Source: Myxococcota bacterium | Lineage (GTDB): Bacteria; Myxococcota; JAJVIH01 | Reading direction: 5' to 3' | Assembly (NCBI GenBank): GCA_022072125.1 | Contig: JAJVIH010000001.1 | Span: forward strand, 30,954-94,953 | Length of the DNA: 64,000 nt | Part shown: one piece after another, positions 36,190-45,314 of the stretch | Layout of the letters: each line of letters starts with the position of its first letter | How positions within the stretch are numbered: position 1 is the first letter of the stretch | Notes under the pieces: generated by a model | Databases searched by the model: none | What the model saw: the letters and a program-made list of their open reading frames with translations, nothing else | Told to the model about the DNA's origin: nothing | Position numbers and translations under genes: made by a program

Positions 36190-37440
36190 ATGACCAGCCG
36201 CCCGATTGTGTTGTCCGCCGTCTTGCTCCTGCTGTCCGCCGCTTGCTCCGGTGGGTCCGCGAAGCTGGCCGGAGAGGACGCGGCCCCGCCATCCCGGGAT
36301 GGAACGGAAACCGCCTCCGCGGATATTCCGGCGGCCTGCGAAGGAAAAATTTCCGCGGCCCCTGGTCTGGAAATCACGATGGATTATTGGGAGGGAGATG
36401 GCGCCGTGTCCGTGGCGGAGTTTGTTGCGCCCGCGGGTTGCGTGCTCCGGGTGGAAAGCGATGTTCCCTGGATCAAATCCAGCGATGGCCGCGTGGAACT
36501 CATCCGTGAGGGAATGACCAGCGGACGCATCCAGGGCGTGGTCAGGGCGGCGGCGGAAGGATTGGAGCCGGTGAGTATCACCGTCCGGGTGAATGCGCTG
36601 GTGAAACCACCCGCCGGAGCGAGCCGGCGCGTGTTGATCATTGGCATAGATGGCCTGCGTCCCGACGCCCTGCAGGCCGCTGGAACCACGGCGCTGGCGC
36701 TTCTGCAACGGAAGGGCGCGTGGACCATGAAAGCCGGCACGCAACTCGACGCCATCACCAAAAGCGGTCCCGGCTGGGCTTCCATTCTCACTGGCGCCGA
36801 AGCGGGCAAGCACCGCGTGGATAGCAACGACGATCTGGCGGAAATCAATCACGCGGAATATCCCACCCTGGCCGGGCGCGCCGATATGCTGGGCATTCCA
36901 GCGGTCTTCGCTTCCCAATGGATCAAACTCGCCAACCTGATCGAAGAGAGGCGGCGCAAGGATATCAAACTGGGCGAGGCCCGCGATGTCGCGGAGTTCA
37001 TGGCGGACATGATCCGCCGCAAAAACCTGGCGCTGCATTTCATCCACTTTGACGACGTGGATCGCAATGGTCATCTGACGGGATTCTCCGTGGAAAATCC
37101 CGATTACCTGCGCGCCATCCGATCCGTGGATCGCCATGCCGGGAACTTGTTGAACGCCATCCTCGATCGTCCGGATATCGTCCGGGAAGACTGGCTGATC
37201 GGGGTGACCACCGACCATGGCGGCGAGGGCAACGATCATGGTCCGAAGAACGCGGCCAACCGGACCATTCCGCTGATTTTCGCCGGACCTTCGATCGCTC
37301 GTGGAGAAATGCCCGGAGAGGGTTACAGCCAGATGGACGTTTATCCAACCGCCTTCGCTTTTCTGGGACACGCGCCCCGGCCGGACTGGAAACTCGACGG
37401 GAAGAACCTCGTTCCGGCCCTGACGCAAGAGAAGCCTTGA
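36190..37440 (+). CDS. Lipoprotein alkaline-phosphatase-superfamily phosphodiesterase/sulfatase
   Basis: The 416-residue exported lipoprotein (SAACSGG, Cys at about 19) has an N-terminal beta domain of about 100 residues that resembles a BACON-type carbohydrate-associated fold (weak), then a type I phosphodiesterase / nucleotide pyrophosphatase core: LIIGIDGLRPDAL (first metal Asp), KSGPGWASILTG (nucleophile Ser region), FDDVDRNGH, TTDHGGEGNDHGP (metal Asp and His), and YPTAFAFLGH. GGAAGGA six bases before ATG 36190 fixes the start. Physiological substrate is not clear. Confidence 0.85.
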   Translation: MTSRPIVLSAVLLLLSAACSGGSAKLAGEDAAPPSRDGTETASADIPAACEGKISAAPGLEITMDYWEGDGAVSVAEFVAPAGCVLRVESDVPWIKSSDGRVELIREGMTSGRIQGVVRAAAEGLEPVSITVRVNALVKPPAGASRRVLIIGIDGLRPDALQAAGTTALALLQRKGAWTMKAGTQLDAITKSGPGWASILTGAEAGKHRVDSNDDLAEINHAEYPTLAGRADMLGIPAVFASQWIKLANLIEERRRKDIKLGEARDVAEFMADMIRRKNLALHFIHFDDVDRNGHLTGFSVENPDYLRAIRSVDRHAGNLLNAILDRPDIVREDWLIGVTTDHGGEGNDHGPKNAANRTIPLIFAGPSIARGEMPGEGYSQMDVYPTAFAFLGHAPRPDWKLDGKNLVPALTQEKP

Positions 37441-37483
37441 TTTCCGGCGGGGCCTGATCCATTGCTTCACGCCGTGACGGACC

Positions 37484-38506
37484 ATGAAAATCGGCGATGT
37501 GAACATCACCAATCCGACCACGCTGGCGCCCATGGCGGGCTGCACCAGCGTCCCTTTCCGGCTGATCTGCCGGGAGTGGGGCGCTGGCATGGTTTATACC
37601 GAGATGGTCAGTTCGGTGGGGCTTCACCGCTCGTCCGGAAAGACCATGGAATACCTGCGCACCGATCCCGCGGAAGAACATGTCGGCATGCAACTCTTCG
37701 GCAATGACGGCGCCGCGCTGGAGACCGCCGCGGGCGTGCTGGAACGGATGGGCGCCGCGGTGGTGGATATCAACATGGGCTGCCCGGTGCGCAAGATCAC
37801 CAGCCTGGGATGTGGTTCGGCGCTGTTGCGCAATCCAGCGGAGGCCGCCCGGGTGGTGAGCGCAGTGAAACGCGGAACCCGGCGTCCGGTCACGGTGAAA
37901 ATCCGGACGGGCTGGGATTCCGCCTCCATCAACGCCTGGGAAGTGGCGAAGGCGGTGGAGGATGCGGGAGCCGCGGCGGTGACGGTGCATGGCCGCACCC
38001 GGGCGCAGGGATACGAGGGCCAAGCCAACTGGGATATCATTGCGCGGGTCAAGCAGGCGGTAAAAATCCCGGTGATTGGCAATGGGGATATCACCACTCC
38101 GGAACATGTCCGGCGCATTTATGAGCAGACCGGTTGCGATGGCGTGATGATCGGGCGCGGCTCCCTGGGCAATCCATTCATTTTCGCGGTGATCAACCGG
38201 GCGTACGGATTGCCGCATCGCCCTTGGCCTCCAACTCTGTCAGCGGTGCTGGAGACCATCCAGCGCCACCTCGATCTGGCTGTGGATCACGACCATGGAG
38301 ATGAAAAACGCGCCATGGTCAAAATGCGCAAGCATGTTCTCTGGTACACCAAGGGCTTGCGCGGCGGAGCGGATGTGCGGCGGTCGCTCAACACGGTGAG
38401 CACCCGCGAACAGGCCATGAACCTGATCGCGGACGCCTTTCACAAGGGCTATACGCCCGAACGCTACGAAAACTGGGAAGGCTTCCCGGAAATCCGCGAA
38501 GGATGA
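37484..38506 (+). CDS. dusB: tRNA-dihydrouridine synthase, DusB-type
   Basis: FMN-dependent reduction of uridines in the tRNA D-loop. The 340-residue TIM-barrel product shows LAPMAGCTSVPFR, EMVSSVGLH, QLFGND, INMGCPVRKI followed by CGSALL (catalytic Cys region), VKIRTGW, VHGRTRAQGYEG, VIGNGDI and IGRGSLGNPFIF. DusB is preferred over other Dus paralogues from the length and motif wording. Separated by 43 bases from the upstream phosphodiesterase; converges with cysS. Confidence 0.93.
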   Translation: MKIGDVNITNPTTLAPMAGCTSVPFRLICREWGAGMVYTEMVSSVGLHRSSGKTMEYLRTDPAEEHVGMQLFGNDGAALETAAGVLERMGAAVVDINMGCPVRKITSLGCGSALLRNPAEAARVVSAVKRGTRRPVTVKIRTGWDSASINAWEVAKAVEDAGAAAVTVHGRTRAQGYEGQANWDIIARVKQAVKIPVIGNGDITTPEHVRRIYEQTGCDGVMIGRGSLGNPFIFAVINRAYGLPHRPWPPTLSAVLETIQRHLDLAVDHDHGDEKRAMVKMRKHVLWYTKGLRGGADVRRSLNTVSTREQAMNLIADAFHKGYTPERYENWEGFPEIREG

Positions 38507-38531
38507 GGACCTCCGCCGCCGTAGCCGCCGG

Positions 38532-40007
38532 TCATTCCACCCACCAGGCGGCGCCTTCGGCGCCATCCTTGACGATCACGCCAAGCCCGGCCAGTTGCTC
38601 GCGGATGGCGTCGGACCGGGCCCAATCCTTGTTGCGGCGGGCTTCCAGGCGTTCGTTCATCAGAGCCTCCACCTGATTCACATCAATGCCCTTGCGGGCG
38701 GCGGAAGTTTTGCGGCGCTGATCCAGGTAGGTGTTGGGTTCGTGGGTGAAAAGGCCGAATACCTGACCCATGTCGCGCAGCATTCCCAGGGCTTCGCGCA
38801 GCAGATCGGCGCGCGCATCCGGATTCATCTGCTTCCAGGCGGGAGTCTTGACCTTGTTGTCGAGGGCTTCGTTGACCGCCCGCAACAGATTGGCCAGCGC
38901 CGCCAGTCCGCCCGGGGTGTTGAAGTCGTCGTCCATGGCTTCGCAAAATTCATCCAGCGGGTTCTGACCGAACACCAGTTCGAACCGGCTTTGTCCCTTG
39001 AGGGGATCCGCTCCCGCCAGCCGGTGGTTCAGGCGGCGCAAGGTTTCATAGCAGTAGTCCACGCGCGCCTCGGCTTCGCGCACCGCGCCGTCGTGAAAAT
39101 TGATCGGGCTCCGGTAATGAGTGGTCAGCATGAAATAGCGGATGCTTTCGCCAGTGAACTCCTTGAGGATGTCGCGGATGGTGAAGAAATTTCCCAGCGA
39201 CTTGGACATTTTTTCGTGGTTGACGTTGACGTGCCCATTGTGCATCCAGACGCGGACAAAGGGTGCGCCGGTGGCCGCGCAACTCTGGGCGATTTCGTTT
39301 TCGTGGTGCGGGAACTGAAGATCAATGCCGCCGCCATGGATATCGAAATATCCGCCCAGGTATTTCGTGCTCATGGCCGAGCATTCGATATGCCAGCCCG
39401 GACGCCCCTTGCCCCATGGCGAATCCCACGCGGGTTCTCCCGGCTTGGCCGTCTTCCATAGCGCAAAATCCAGCGGATCGTTCTTCTGCTCACTGACCTC
39501 GACGCGGGCGCCCGCAAGCAAATCATCCAGATGGCGTCCGGATAGTTTGCCATACTCCGGAAATTTGCGGACGTTGTAATAGACATCACCGTTGGACACA
39601 TAAGCATGGCCATTGTCCACCAAGGTTTTCACCATGGCGATGATTTCATCCATGTGCGTGGTCACTTTGGGCTCGATATCCGCGGGCAGCACGTTGAGCG
39701 CGCCCATGTCGGCCCTGCATTCCTCGACAAACCGGGCGCTCAAAGCGAGGGGGTCTTCCCCTTTTTCCCTGGCGCGGGTGATGATCTTGTCGTCAATGTC
39801 CGTGTAGTTGCGGACAAAAACCACTTCGTAGCCGCGGTATTCCAGGTAACGATGCACCACATCGAACACCACATACATGCGTCCGTGACCCAGGTGGCAC
39901 AGGTCGTACGTGGTTACGCCGCAGGCGTACATGCGCACCCTGTTTCCCTGCAGGGGCGTGAAGATTTCCTTTTCCCGGGTCAGGCTGTTGTGGATACGAA
40001 GCGTCAT
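38532..40007 (-). CDS. cysS: Cysteine--tRNA ligase
   Basis: Charges tRNA-Cys. The 491-residue product has the zinc/HIGH region [47 protein letters not shown] (zinc ligands), [20 protein letters not shown] and [11 protein letters not shown]. The ATG at 40007 begins [14 protein letters not shown], the usual N-terminus; the open frame runs another 44 codons upstream without similarity. GGA lies five bases before the ATG. Confidence 0.96.
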   Translation of the reverse strand: MTLRIHNSLTREKEIFTPLQGNRVRMYACGVTTYDLCHLGHGRMYVVFDVVHRYLEYRGYEVVFVRNYTDIDDKIITRAREKGEDPLALSARFVEECRADMGALNVLPADIEPKVTTHMDEIIAMVKTLVDNGHAYVSNGDVYYNVRKFPEYGKLSGRHLDDLLAGARVEVSEQKNDPLDFALWKTAKPGEPAWDSPWGKGRPGWHIECSAMSTKYLGGYFDIHGGGIDLQFPHHENEIAQSCAATGAPFVRVWMHNGHVNVNHEKMSKSLGNFFTIRDILKEFTGESIRYFMLTTHYRSPINFHDGAVREAEARVDYCYETLRRLNHRLAGADPLKGQSRFELVFGQNPLDEFCEAMDDDFNTPGGLAALANLLRAVNEALDNKVKTPAWKQMNPDARADLLREALGMLRDMGQVFGLFTHEPNTYLDQRRKTSAARKGIDVNQVEALMNERLEARRNKDWARSDAIREQLAGLGVIVKDGAEGAAWWVE

Positions 40008-40627
40008 ATATTCCGGACCTGTGTCCTTTCCCTCGTATTCAAGGGGGACATACCATAGCGGCGATTTCCCGGGCTTGGCAATTTCATGCAAGGGAAGGGA
40101 CGGACGCCATCCATCCTGGAGCTTTTTTGCAGCATCCATTGGACATTTGGCCTCCGTTTCTCGTCCACCGGCGCCTATTCCTGGGCGCCGCCCTGTGTGG
40201 AGTCGAAGCGGGTCCCGCCATCGCCCGGATCAACCACCGTGGCCCGCATCGAAGGCCCGCCCCTCCCCGGCAGAGCCGGGGAGGGGCCAAGCCCCGCGCG
40301 CGGGCGCATCGCGCCCGCCGCCCCGCCCCCGCCCCCGCCGCCACAGGCGGCGCCAGCCCGCCGCTTTTCGTGCGCGGTATCGGGATTGCGGCCGCGACAG
40401 GGATGGCGGTCCCGCATGTTCCGTTCGTGCGCCGGTGGTGGTGTGGAGCGGGGTCTTCGCGTTGGCGCGGCGCCCGGGAGCAGGCGGGACCGTGGGGCGG
40501 GCGAGGGCGGGGCCACAGCGCCGGATGGCGCTGGCGCGGGGCTTGGCCGCCGCTGCCTTGCGGCAGCGGCGGCGGGCCATTGTCCGCATGAACCGGAATA
40601 CCGGAGACGAAATGAAATTGCTGGCCA
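40008..40627. other. Hyper-GC intergenic region between cysS and rnpB
   Basis: About 620 bases with no credible gene. It is much richer in G and C than the coding sequence around it, so long open frames occur in most phases on both strands; their translations are Pro/Arg/Ala-rich, with no binding sites or family likeness. The middle part contains the hairpin array described separately. Confidence 0.7.
40259..40573. repeat. Array of five perfect GC hairpins
   Basis: Five perfect inverted repeats within 315 bases: a 13-pair stem with loop AGA at 40259-40287; an 8-pair stem with loop ATC at 40300-40318; a 7-pair stem with loop ACA at 40336-40352; a 7-pair stem with loop GGAT at 40516-40533; and a 12-pair stem with loop TTGC at 40546-40573. 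None has a T tract. Stem sequences differ from each other, so they are not copies of one repeat. Confidence 0.8.
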
Positions 40628-40657
40628 TTGCTCCCTGGCCAGACTCCCGCGTACACT
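40628..40657 (+). promoter_or_regulatory. Putative rnpB promoter
   Basis: TTGCTC at 40628-40633, 18-base spacer, TACACT at 40652-40657. Transcription would begin near 40664, which is exactly where the first helix (P1) of the RNase P RNA starts. Confidence 0.5.
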
Positions 40658-40663
40658 GGGGTT

Positions 40664-41042
40664 TCCAGACCGGGCGGGGGGATCGCGGATAAAAATCCGA
40701 GGAAAGTCCGGGCTCCACAGGGCGGGATGCCGGTTAACGGCCGGCCGGGGCGACCCGAGGGATAGCGCCACAGAAAACACACCGCCTGGCCGCGGCCAGG
40801 TAAGGTCGAACCGGTGGTGCAAGAGACCACCGCGGCGTCAGCAATGACGCTGGCACGGCAAGCCCCATCCGGAGCAAGGCCGAATAGGAGCGCGGCGTCC
40901 GGAGCAATCCGGACGCGGGGATGGCCCGTCCCAGGCGTTCGGGTCGGCTGCTTGAGGCGCGGAGCAATTCGCGTCCCAGAGGAATGATCACCACGCCGCG
41001 AAAGCGGCGGACAGAACCCGGCTTATACGCCCGTGTCTGGAG
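40664..41042 (+). ncRNA. rnpB: RNase P RNA (bacterial type A)
   Basis: Catalytic RNA that removes tRNA 5' leaders. About 378 bases. Helix P1 is formed by CCAGACCGGGC (40665-40675) and GCCCGTGTCTGG (41029-41040). Conserved blocks appear in order: GAGGAAAGTCCGGGCTCC at 40699, CGACCCGAGGGATAG, GCCACAGAAAACA, GGTAAGGTCGAACC, the GGTGGTGC...GACCACC stem, GCAAGCCCCATCC...GGAGCAAGG, AGAGGAATGATCACCAC and ACAGAACCCGGCTTA near the 3' end. This arrangement is diagnostic. Ends are set by P1, so they are good to a few bases. Confidence 0.96.
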
Positions 41043-41053
41043 TTTTCACCGGG

Positions 41054-41071
41054 GCGCACGCATCCGTGCGC
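41054..41071 (+). terminator. Hairpin after rnpB
   Basis: GCGCACG and CGTGCGC form a perfect seven-pair stem with loop CATC, 12 bases after the end of P1. No T tract follows, so it may be a terminator that needs other factors or an RNA 3' processing mark. Confidence 0.4.
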
Positions 41072-41081
41072 AGTGACCCCC

Positions 41082-41543
41082 ATGCCTGCACACTGGGATG
41101 ATCCATTTCATCAACCACGCGATGAGGGCGGCGAAAAACCCGCTGATCGCTTCTTCCTGATGAAATTCCTTTGGGGGGCGTACCTCTTCATCACAGTGAA
41201 TTTCGGGTTTCTGGCCTTCATCATCCGCGAGTCGCGCCAAACGCCTCCTCCACCCCTGCCGTCATTCATGTTGCCGCTGTTCGCCGCCATGGCCGCCGTT
41301 TTCCTGCTGCTGATTCCCGCGCTCTCGCCGCTGCTGGCGAAACGGACATCCTACCAGACCTGGTGCGTGGTGCGCTGGGCCTGTGCGGAGTCCGCCGCGG
41401 CCATTGGACTTGCCCACCACATCATCGGCGGAGAGCACTGGACCCTGATCGCTTTTCTGGGCGCCGCCTGGGTTTGCCAATGGCGCATGCGCCCTGGCGA
41501 ATCAAGCGAGTGCGCATATAACCAGTTGCGCAAGGCGAATTGA
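41082..41543 (+). CDS. Small multi-pass membrane protein, unknown function
   Basis: The 153-residue product has a charged 25-residue N-terminus and four hydrophobic segments (around FLWGAYLFITVNFGFLAF, MLPLFAAMAAVFLLLIPAL, WACAESAAAIGLAHHI, WTLIAFLGAAWVC). I do not recognise the family. ATG at 41082 is preferred; a GTG three codons upstream is possible. It starts just after the rnpB hairpin and ends 13 bases before a glycosyltransferase gene with which it is likely co-translated. Confidence 0.7.
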   Translation: MPAHWDDPFHQPRDEGGEKPADRFFLMKFLWGAYLFITVNFGFLAFIIRESRQTPPPPLPSFMLPLFAAMAAVFLLLIPALSPLLAKRTSYQTWCVVRWACAESAAAIGLAHHIIGGEHWTLIAFLGAAWVCQWRMRPGESSECAYNQLRKAN

Positions 41544-41556
41544 GCGGCGCGTATCC

Positions 41557-42669
41557 ATGATGCTGAAGGATATTTTCACCGATGGTCTGGTGGCCGCCGG
41601 CGCGCTGATCTGGTGCTGGCGGCTGCGCGTGCTTTTCCAACGGGTTGATTCGCCGCCCGCGCCATCGCCGCGGCCGCGCGTGTCCATCATCATTCCCGCC
41701 CGGAACGAAGCCCACAACCTGCCCGCGCTGTTGCGGTCGCTGCGGGCGCTGGAGGAAAAGCCGCACGAGATCATCGTGGTGGATGACAACTCCAGCGACG
41801 GCACGGGCGATGTGGCGAAGTCCCATGGCGCATCCGTGCTCCCGGCGCCGCCGCTTCCCGCGGGTTGGAACGGCAAACCCTGGGCTTGCACGGTTGGGGC
41901 GCGTGAGGCCACCGGTGATTTGTTGCTGTTCATGGATGCGGACACATCGCTTTCGCCTGACGCAATGACCCGCGCGGTGGATGTTTTCACCGCCAACCGC
42001 ATGGGCCTGCTCTCCCTCACCCCATGGCATTTGACTACATCGGCCTGGGAGCTTTTTCAGGGCGTGTACCATGCGCTCTTTCTGGTGGCGGCTCCGGTGC
42101 GAATGGATCGTGGTCATTCCCATCGCTTTGCCATCGGCCAGTTCATGCTGATCCGCCGCGATCTCCATGATCGCATCGGAGGGCACGAAGCCATTCGCGG
42201 CGTGATCACCGAGGATGCCGCCCTGGCGGCGAATGTCATGGCGGCTGGAGAGACGGTGGGCGCCATCGCCGGTCAGCCCTGGCTGCGGGTGCGCATGTAT
42301 CCTGAAGGTTTTCGCGCGTTCCTGCATGGCTGGCGGCGCAGTTTCGCGGCGGGATTGGGGGCGGGCGGAATGCGCACATCCATGGAAGTCTTTCTGGCCA
42401 TCACGTTCCTGTTGGGGGTCCCCTGGAAATTTCTGGAGGCGGCGGCGGAAGGTTGGATTGTCCGGGGAGCGGTTTTGGGCGCGGCGCTGCTGGTTTTGTG
42501 GATGGACTTGGCGCTCCGCCAGCGGCGGTTGGGTCAATTCCCGGTGTGGACCGCCCCCCTGTATCCGATCTTTCTGGCGGTGTTCATCTTTGTGAGCCTG
42601 CGCGCGCTGGTTGATCGCCTGACCCGCCGCTCCATCGAATGGAAAGGCCGCCTGATTGATGTGGAATAA
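41557..42669 (+). CDS. Membrane-associated family 2 glycosyltransferase (CrtQ-like)
   Basis: The 370-residue protein has an N-terminal membrane helix, a GT-A domain with IIPARNE (45-51), VVDDNSSDGT (74-83), the metal-binding DAD at 127-129 and a GVITEDAALA acceptor-side block, then two or three C-terminal hydrophobic segments. It resembles the carotenoid/hopanoid-associated family 2 transferases (CrtQ, HpnB-like). It probably moves a sugar onto a lipid at the inner face of the membrane; the acceptor is not known. Confidence 0.85.
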   Translation: MMLKDIFTDGLVAAGALIWCWRLRVLFQRVDSPPAPSPRPRVSIIIPARNEAHNLPALLRSLRALEEKPHEIIVVDDNSSDGTGDVAKSHGASVLPAPPLPAGWNGKPWACTVGAREATGDLLLFMDADTSLSPDAMTRAVDVFTANRMGLLSLTPWHLTTSAWELFQGVYHALFLVAAPVRMDRGHSHRFAIGQFMLIRRDLHDRIGGHEAIRGVITEDAALAANVMAAGETVGAIAGQPWLRVRMYPEGFRAFLHGWRRSFAAGLGAGGMRTSMEVFLAITFLLGVPWKFLEAAAEGWIVRGAVLGAALLVLWMDLALRQRRLGQFPVWTAPLYPIFLAVFIFVSLRALVDRLTRRSIEWKGRLIDVE

Positions 42670-42764
42670 CAGCCGCCTTGCCCGGCGCGCGGCGGACGGA
42701 TAAACCTGCCGCGTTTTCATGAACAGCTAGGCGCCGCGCCGGCGCCGCATTGGAGGTAACGCCC

Positions 42765-44333
42765 ATGGGCATGCGTGAAATGGTCGAGGAACTACGCCAG
42801 CAAAAGGAAAAAATCCGGGCCATGGGAGGCGAGGCCCGCGTCGTCCGGCAAAAGGATCGCAACAAGTTGACCGTCCGCGAGCGCCTGGACATCCTCTTTG
42901 ATCCTGGCAGCTTTCTCGAAATCGGCGCGCACGCCACGCCATATTACGAAGGCCCCTTTTCGCAGGACCCGCCCGCACCGGCCGATGGCTGTGTCTGCGG
43001 GTATGGCAAGATCAACGGACGTCCCGCCGCGTGCATCGCCTATGATTTCACCGTCATGGGCGGCTCCATCGGACCCGTGGGCGAGGTCAAGGCCACCCGC
43101 ATCCGCGAACTGGCGCTGAAATGGCGCATGCCGGTTGTCTGGCTGATTGACTCCGCGGGGGCGCGCGTCTCCGGCGCCAGCGCCGATCCATCCCAGATAT
43201 CCCGCTTCGCCGATTCCGGATACCTGTTCCGGGAACAGGTGGTGATGAGCGGCGTGGTTCCCCAGGTCGCCGCCATGGTGGGACCCGGAGCGGCGGGCAC
43301 CGCATATATCCCGGGCTTGGCGGATTACGTGCCGATGGCGAAAGGCGTGTCGTCCATGGCGCTGGGCGGCCCGCCGCTGGTGCGCGCGGTCGTCGGCGAG
43401 AAGATCACGGAAGAAGAACTGGGTGGTTCGGGCGTGCATAACCGGGAATCCGGCGTGGCGGACGGCGAATTTGAAACCGACCGCGATGTTATCGCCGCCA
43501 TCAAGGAATACCTGTCGTATTTCCCTTCCCACTGCGAGGAGCATCCGCCGGTGCGGGATGCGGAGCCTCCTGCCGGGGACTCCGAACGCCTGCTCGACAT
43601 CATCCCGGAGAACGCCCGTCGCGCCTACGACGTGCGCCAGGTGATCAAACATATCGTGGATGGCGGACGTTTTTTTGAAATCAAGCCCCTGTGGGCGAGG
43701 AATATTGTCACTTGTCTGGCCCGTGTCGAAGGGCGAAGCGTCGGTGTGGTGGCTTCCAATCCCATGCATCTGGGCGGCGTGCTGGATGTGGATAGCAGCG
43801 ACAAGGCCGCGCGCTTCATCAATATCTGCGACGCATTCCGCATACCGTTGCTGTTCCTGGTGGATGTTCCCGGGTTTCTCATCGGAAGCAAGGTGGAGAA
43901 GGCGGGCATCATCCGCCATGGCGCGAAGATGTTGTACGCAGTGTCCAGCGCGACCGTGCCCAAGGTGACGATTGTGCTGCGCAAGGCTTACGGCGCCGGT
44001 TATTACGTGATGTGCGGGCGCGCCTACGAACCCGATTATATCGCCGCGTGGCCGGGCGCCGAGATCGCCGTCATGGGGCCCGAGGGCATGGTCAGCATTT
44101 TCGCCAACAAGATGCTGGAGGCGCTGCCAGATGATGAGCGCCGCCAGGCCATGGCCGGCATGGCGGAGAACCTGCGGCCGCATATCTCGCCCTACAAGGC
44201 GGCGGGCTACGGCGCCATTGATGACATCATTGATCCCCGCGACACCCGGCAGGTGATTGCCCGCGCGCTGGAGTACGCGGCGCGCAAGCGCGTGGATCGT
44301 CCGTTCCGGCGCCGCGAGGTCAGTCCGGTCTGA
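42765..44333 (+). CDS. Acyl-CoA carboxylase carboxyltransferase (beta) subunit
   Basis: Transfers the carboxyl group from carboxybiotin to an acyl-CoA (acetyl-, propionyl- or similar). The 522-residue crotonase-fold protein has two homologous halves: KLTVRERLDILFDPGSF, MGGSIGPVGEVKATR, LIDSAGARVSG in the first; VSSMALGGPPLVRAVVGEKITEEELGG between; LFLVDVPGFLIGSKVE and GAGYYVMCGRAYEPDYIAAWPGAE in the second. GGAGG eight bases before ATG 42765 sets the start (an upstream TTG was rejected). The matching biotin carboxylase may be the distant accC at 12578-13927; no biotin carrier is nearby. Its stop (TGA) is 50 bases before the next start. Confidence 0.93.
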   Translation: MGMREMVEELRQQKEKIRAMGGEARVVRQKDRNKLTVRERLDILFDPGSFLEIGAHATPYYEGPFSQDPPAPADGCVCGYGKINGRPAACIAYDFTVMGGSIGPVGEVKATRIRELALKWRMPVVWLIDSAGARVSGASADPSQISRFADSGYLFREQVVMSGVVPQVAAMVGPGAAGTAYIPGLADYVPMAKGVSSMALGGPPLVRAVVGEKITEEELGGSGVHNRESGVADGEFETDRDVIAAIKEYLSYFPSHCEEHPPVRDAEPPAGDSERLLDIIPENARRAYDVRQVIKHIVDGGRFFEIKPLWARNIVTCLARVEGRSVGVVASNPMHLGGVLDVDSSDKAARFINICDAFRIPLLFLVDVPGFLIGSKVEKAGIIRHGAKMLYAVSSATVPKVTIVLRKAYGAGYYVMCGRAYEPDYIAAWPGAEIAVMGPEGMVSIFANKMLEALPDDERRQAMAGMAENLRPHISPYKAAGYGAIDDIIDPRDTRQVIARALEYAARKRVDRPFRRREVSPV

Positions 44334-44383
44334 TGGTTCAATCCTGCCCAGAGCCGTCATTCGCGCGCCTGAAAGGACACCGC

Positions 44384-45262
44384 ATGAACCCATCCGTTCC
44401 CCCGCCAGAGTCGTACCCCCATCACATGACGTCGGCCAACGGCATTCGTTTTCATTACGTGCGGAAAGGGGATGGGCCGGCCTTGTTTTTGCTGCACGGA
44501 TTTCCCGAGAGCTGGTATTCGTGGCGCAACCAACTCGATGGCCTGTGCGGAGGTTTCACCGTCATCGCGCCGGATTTGCGCGGCTACGGTCTCACGGACA
44601 AACCGCGCGGCGGCTACGATATTCCCAACCTGGCGAAGGATGTTCGTGAACTGGCCCGCGTGCTGGGCCACGAGCGGATTTTCCTGGCGGGCCATGACTG
44701 GGGCGGCGCGCTCGCCTGGGCGGTCGCGGGCCTGTATCCAGAGTTCGTGCGCAAGTTGGCGGTGCTGAACTGTCCACATCCGCTGGTGATGCGGAAATTT
44801 CTGATCAGACCCCGGCAGATGCGCAAGAGCTGGTACATGTTTTTCTTTCAGTTGCCCGGACTTCCCGAGCGCTTGATCGAGCGGGATATCCGCGGCTGGA
44901 CCGCGCGCACCTTCAAGGGCTATGCGCACCGCCGCGAGGTGTTCACGCCAGAGGTGCTGGGGCATTTGGCCAATGAATTGTCGCGCCCGGGAACCATTCG
45001 TGGCGGTGTCAACTGGTACCGCGCGGCGTTCCGGAGCATCGCCAACCCGCCGCGCATTGGTCCGGTGCGCGCGCCGTCATTGATGTTGTGGGGAACGCGG
45101 GATCCCGCGCTTGGTAAAGAGATGGCCGATCCCCATTTGTACAAGGGGCTGGCGGATGATTACCGCGTTGAATGGAACGAAAATTCTGGCCACTGGCTTC
45201 AGCAGGAAGAACCCGCCTGGGTCAATGATCGCCTGCAGGCATGGTTTGGGAGCGGGAATTGA
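44384..45262 (+). CDS. Alpha/beta hydrolase, epoxide-hydrolase type
   Basis: The 292-residue protein has the hallmark order of epoxide hydrolases and haloalkane dehalogenases: oxyanion motif HGFPES at 38-43, APDLRGYGLTDKP, nucleophile elbow GHDWGG with Asp at 105 (Asp rather than Ser, so a covalent ester mechanism), LMLWGTRDPALG, and the catalytic His in NSGHWLQQEEP. AAAGGA six bases before ATG 44384 fixes the start; an in-frame ATG at 44333 is rejected. Substrate unknown. Confidence 0.9.
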   Translation: MNPSVPPPESYPHHMTSANGIRFHYVRKGDGPALFLLHGFPESWYSWRNQLDGLCGGFTVIAPDLRGYGLTDKPRGGYDIPNLAKDVRELARVLGHERIFLAGHDWGGALAWAVAGLYPEFVRKLAVLNCPHPLVMRKFLIRPRQMRKSWYMFFFQLPGLPERLIERDIRGWTARTFKGYAHRREVFTPEVLGHLANELSRPGTIRGGVNWYRAAFRSIANPPRIGPVRAPSLMLWGTRDPALGKEMADPHLYKGLADDYRVEWNENSGHWLQQEEPAWVNDRLQAWFGSGN

Positions 45263-45268
45263 CCCCCC

Positions 45269-45293
45269 CCGCCCGGAGCGTGTCCCCGGGCGG
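45269..45293. terminator. GC hairpin between the epoxide hydrolase and the phage-like relic
   Basis: CCGCCCGG and CCGGGCGG make an eight-pair perfect stem with a nine-base loop, seven bases after the hydrolase stop and next to a run of eight C. No T tract follows directly. Confidence 0.4.
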
Positions 45294-45314
45294 AGAGGTT
45301 ACCCGGCTTAGGTT

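Noticed and set aside
40084..40847. Several open frames of 150-260 codons on both strands between cysS and rnpB
   Set aside because: High GC removes stops; products are Pro/Arg/Ala-rich and some run into the RNase P RNA. Better explained as non-coding with hairpins.
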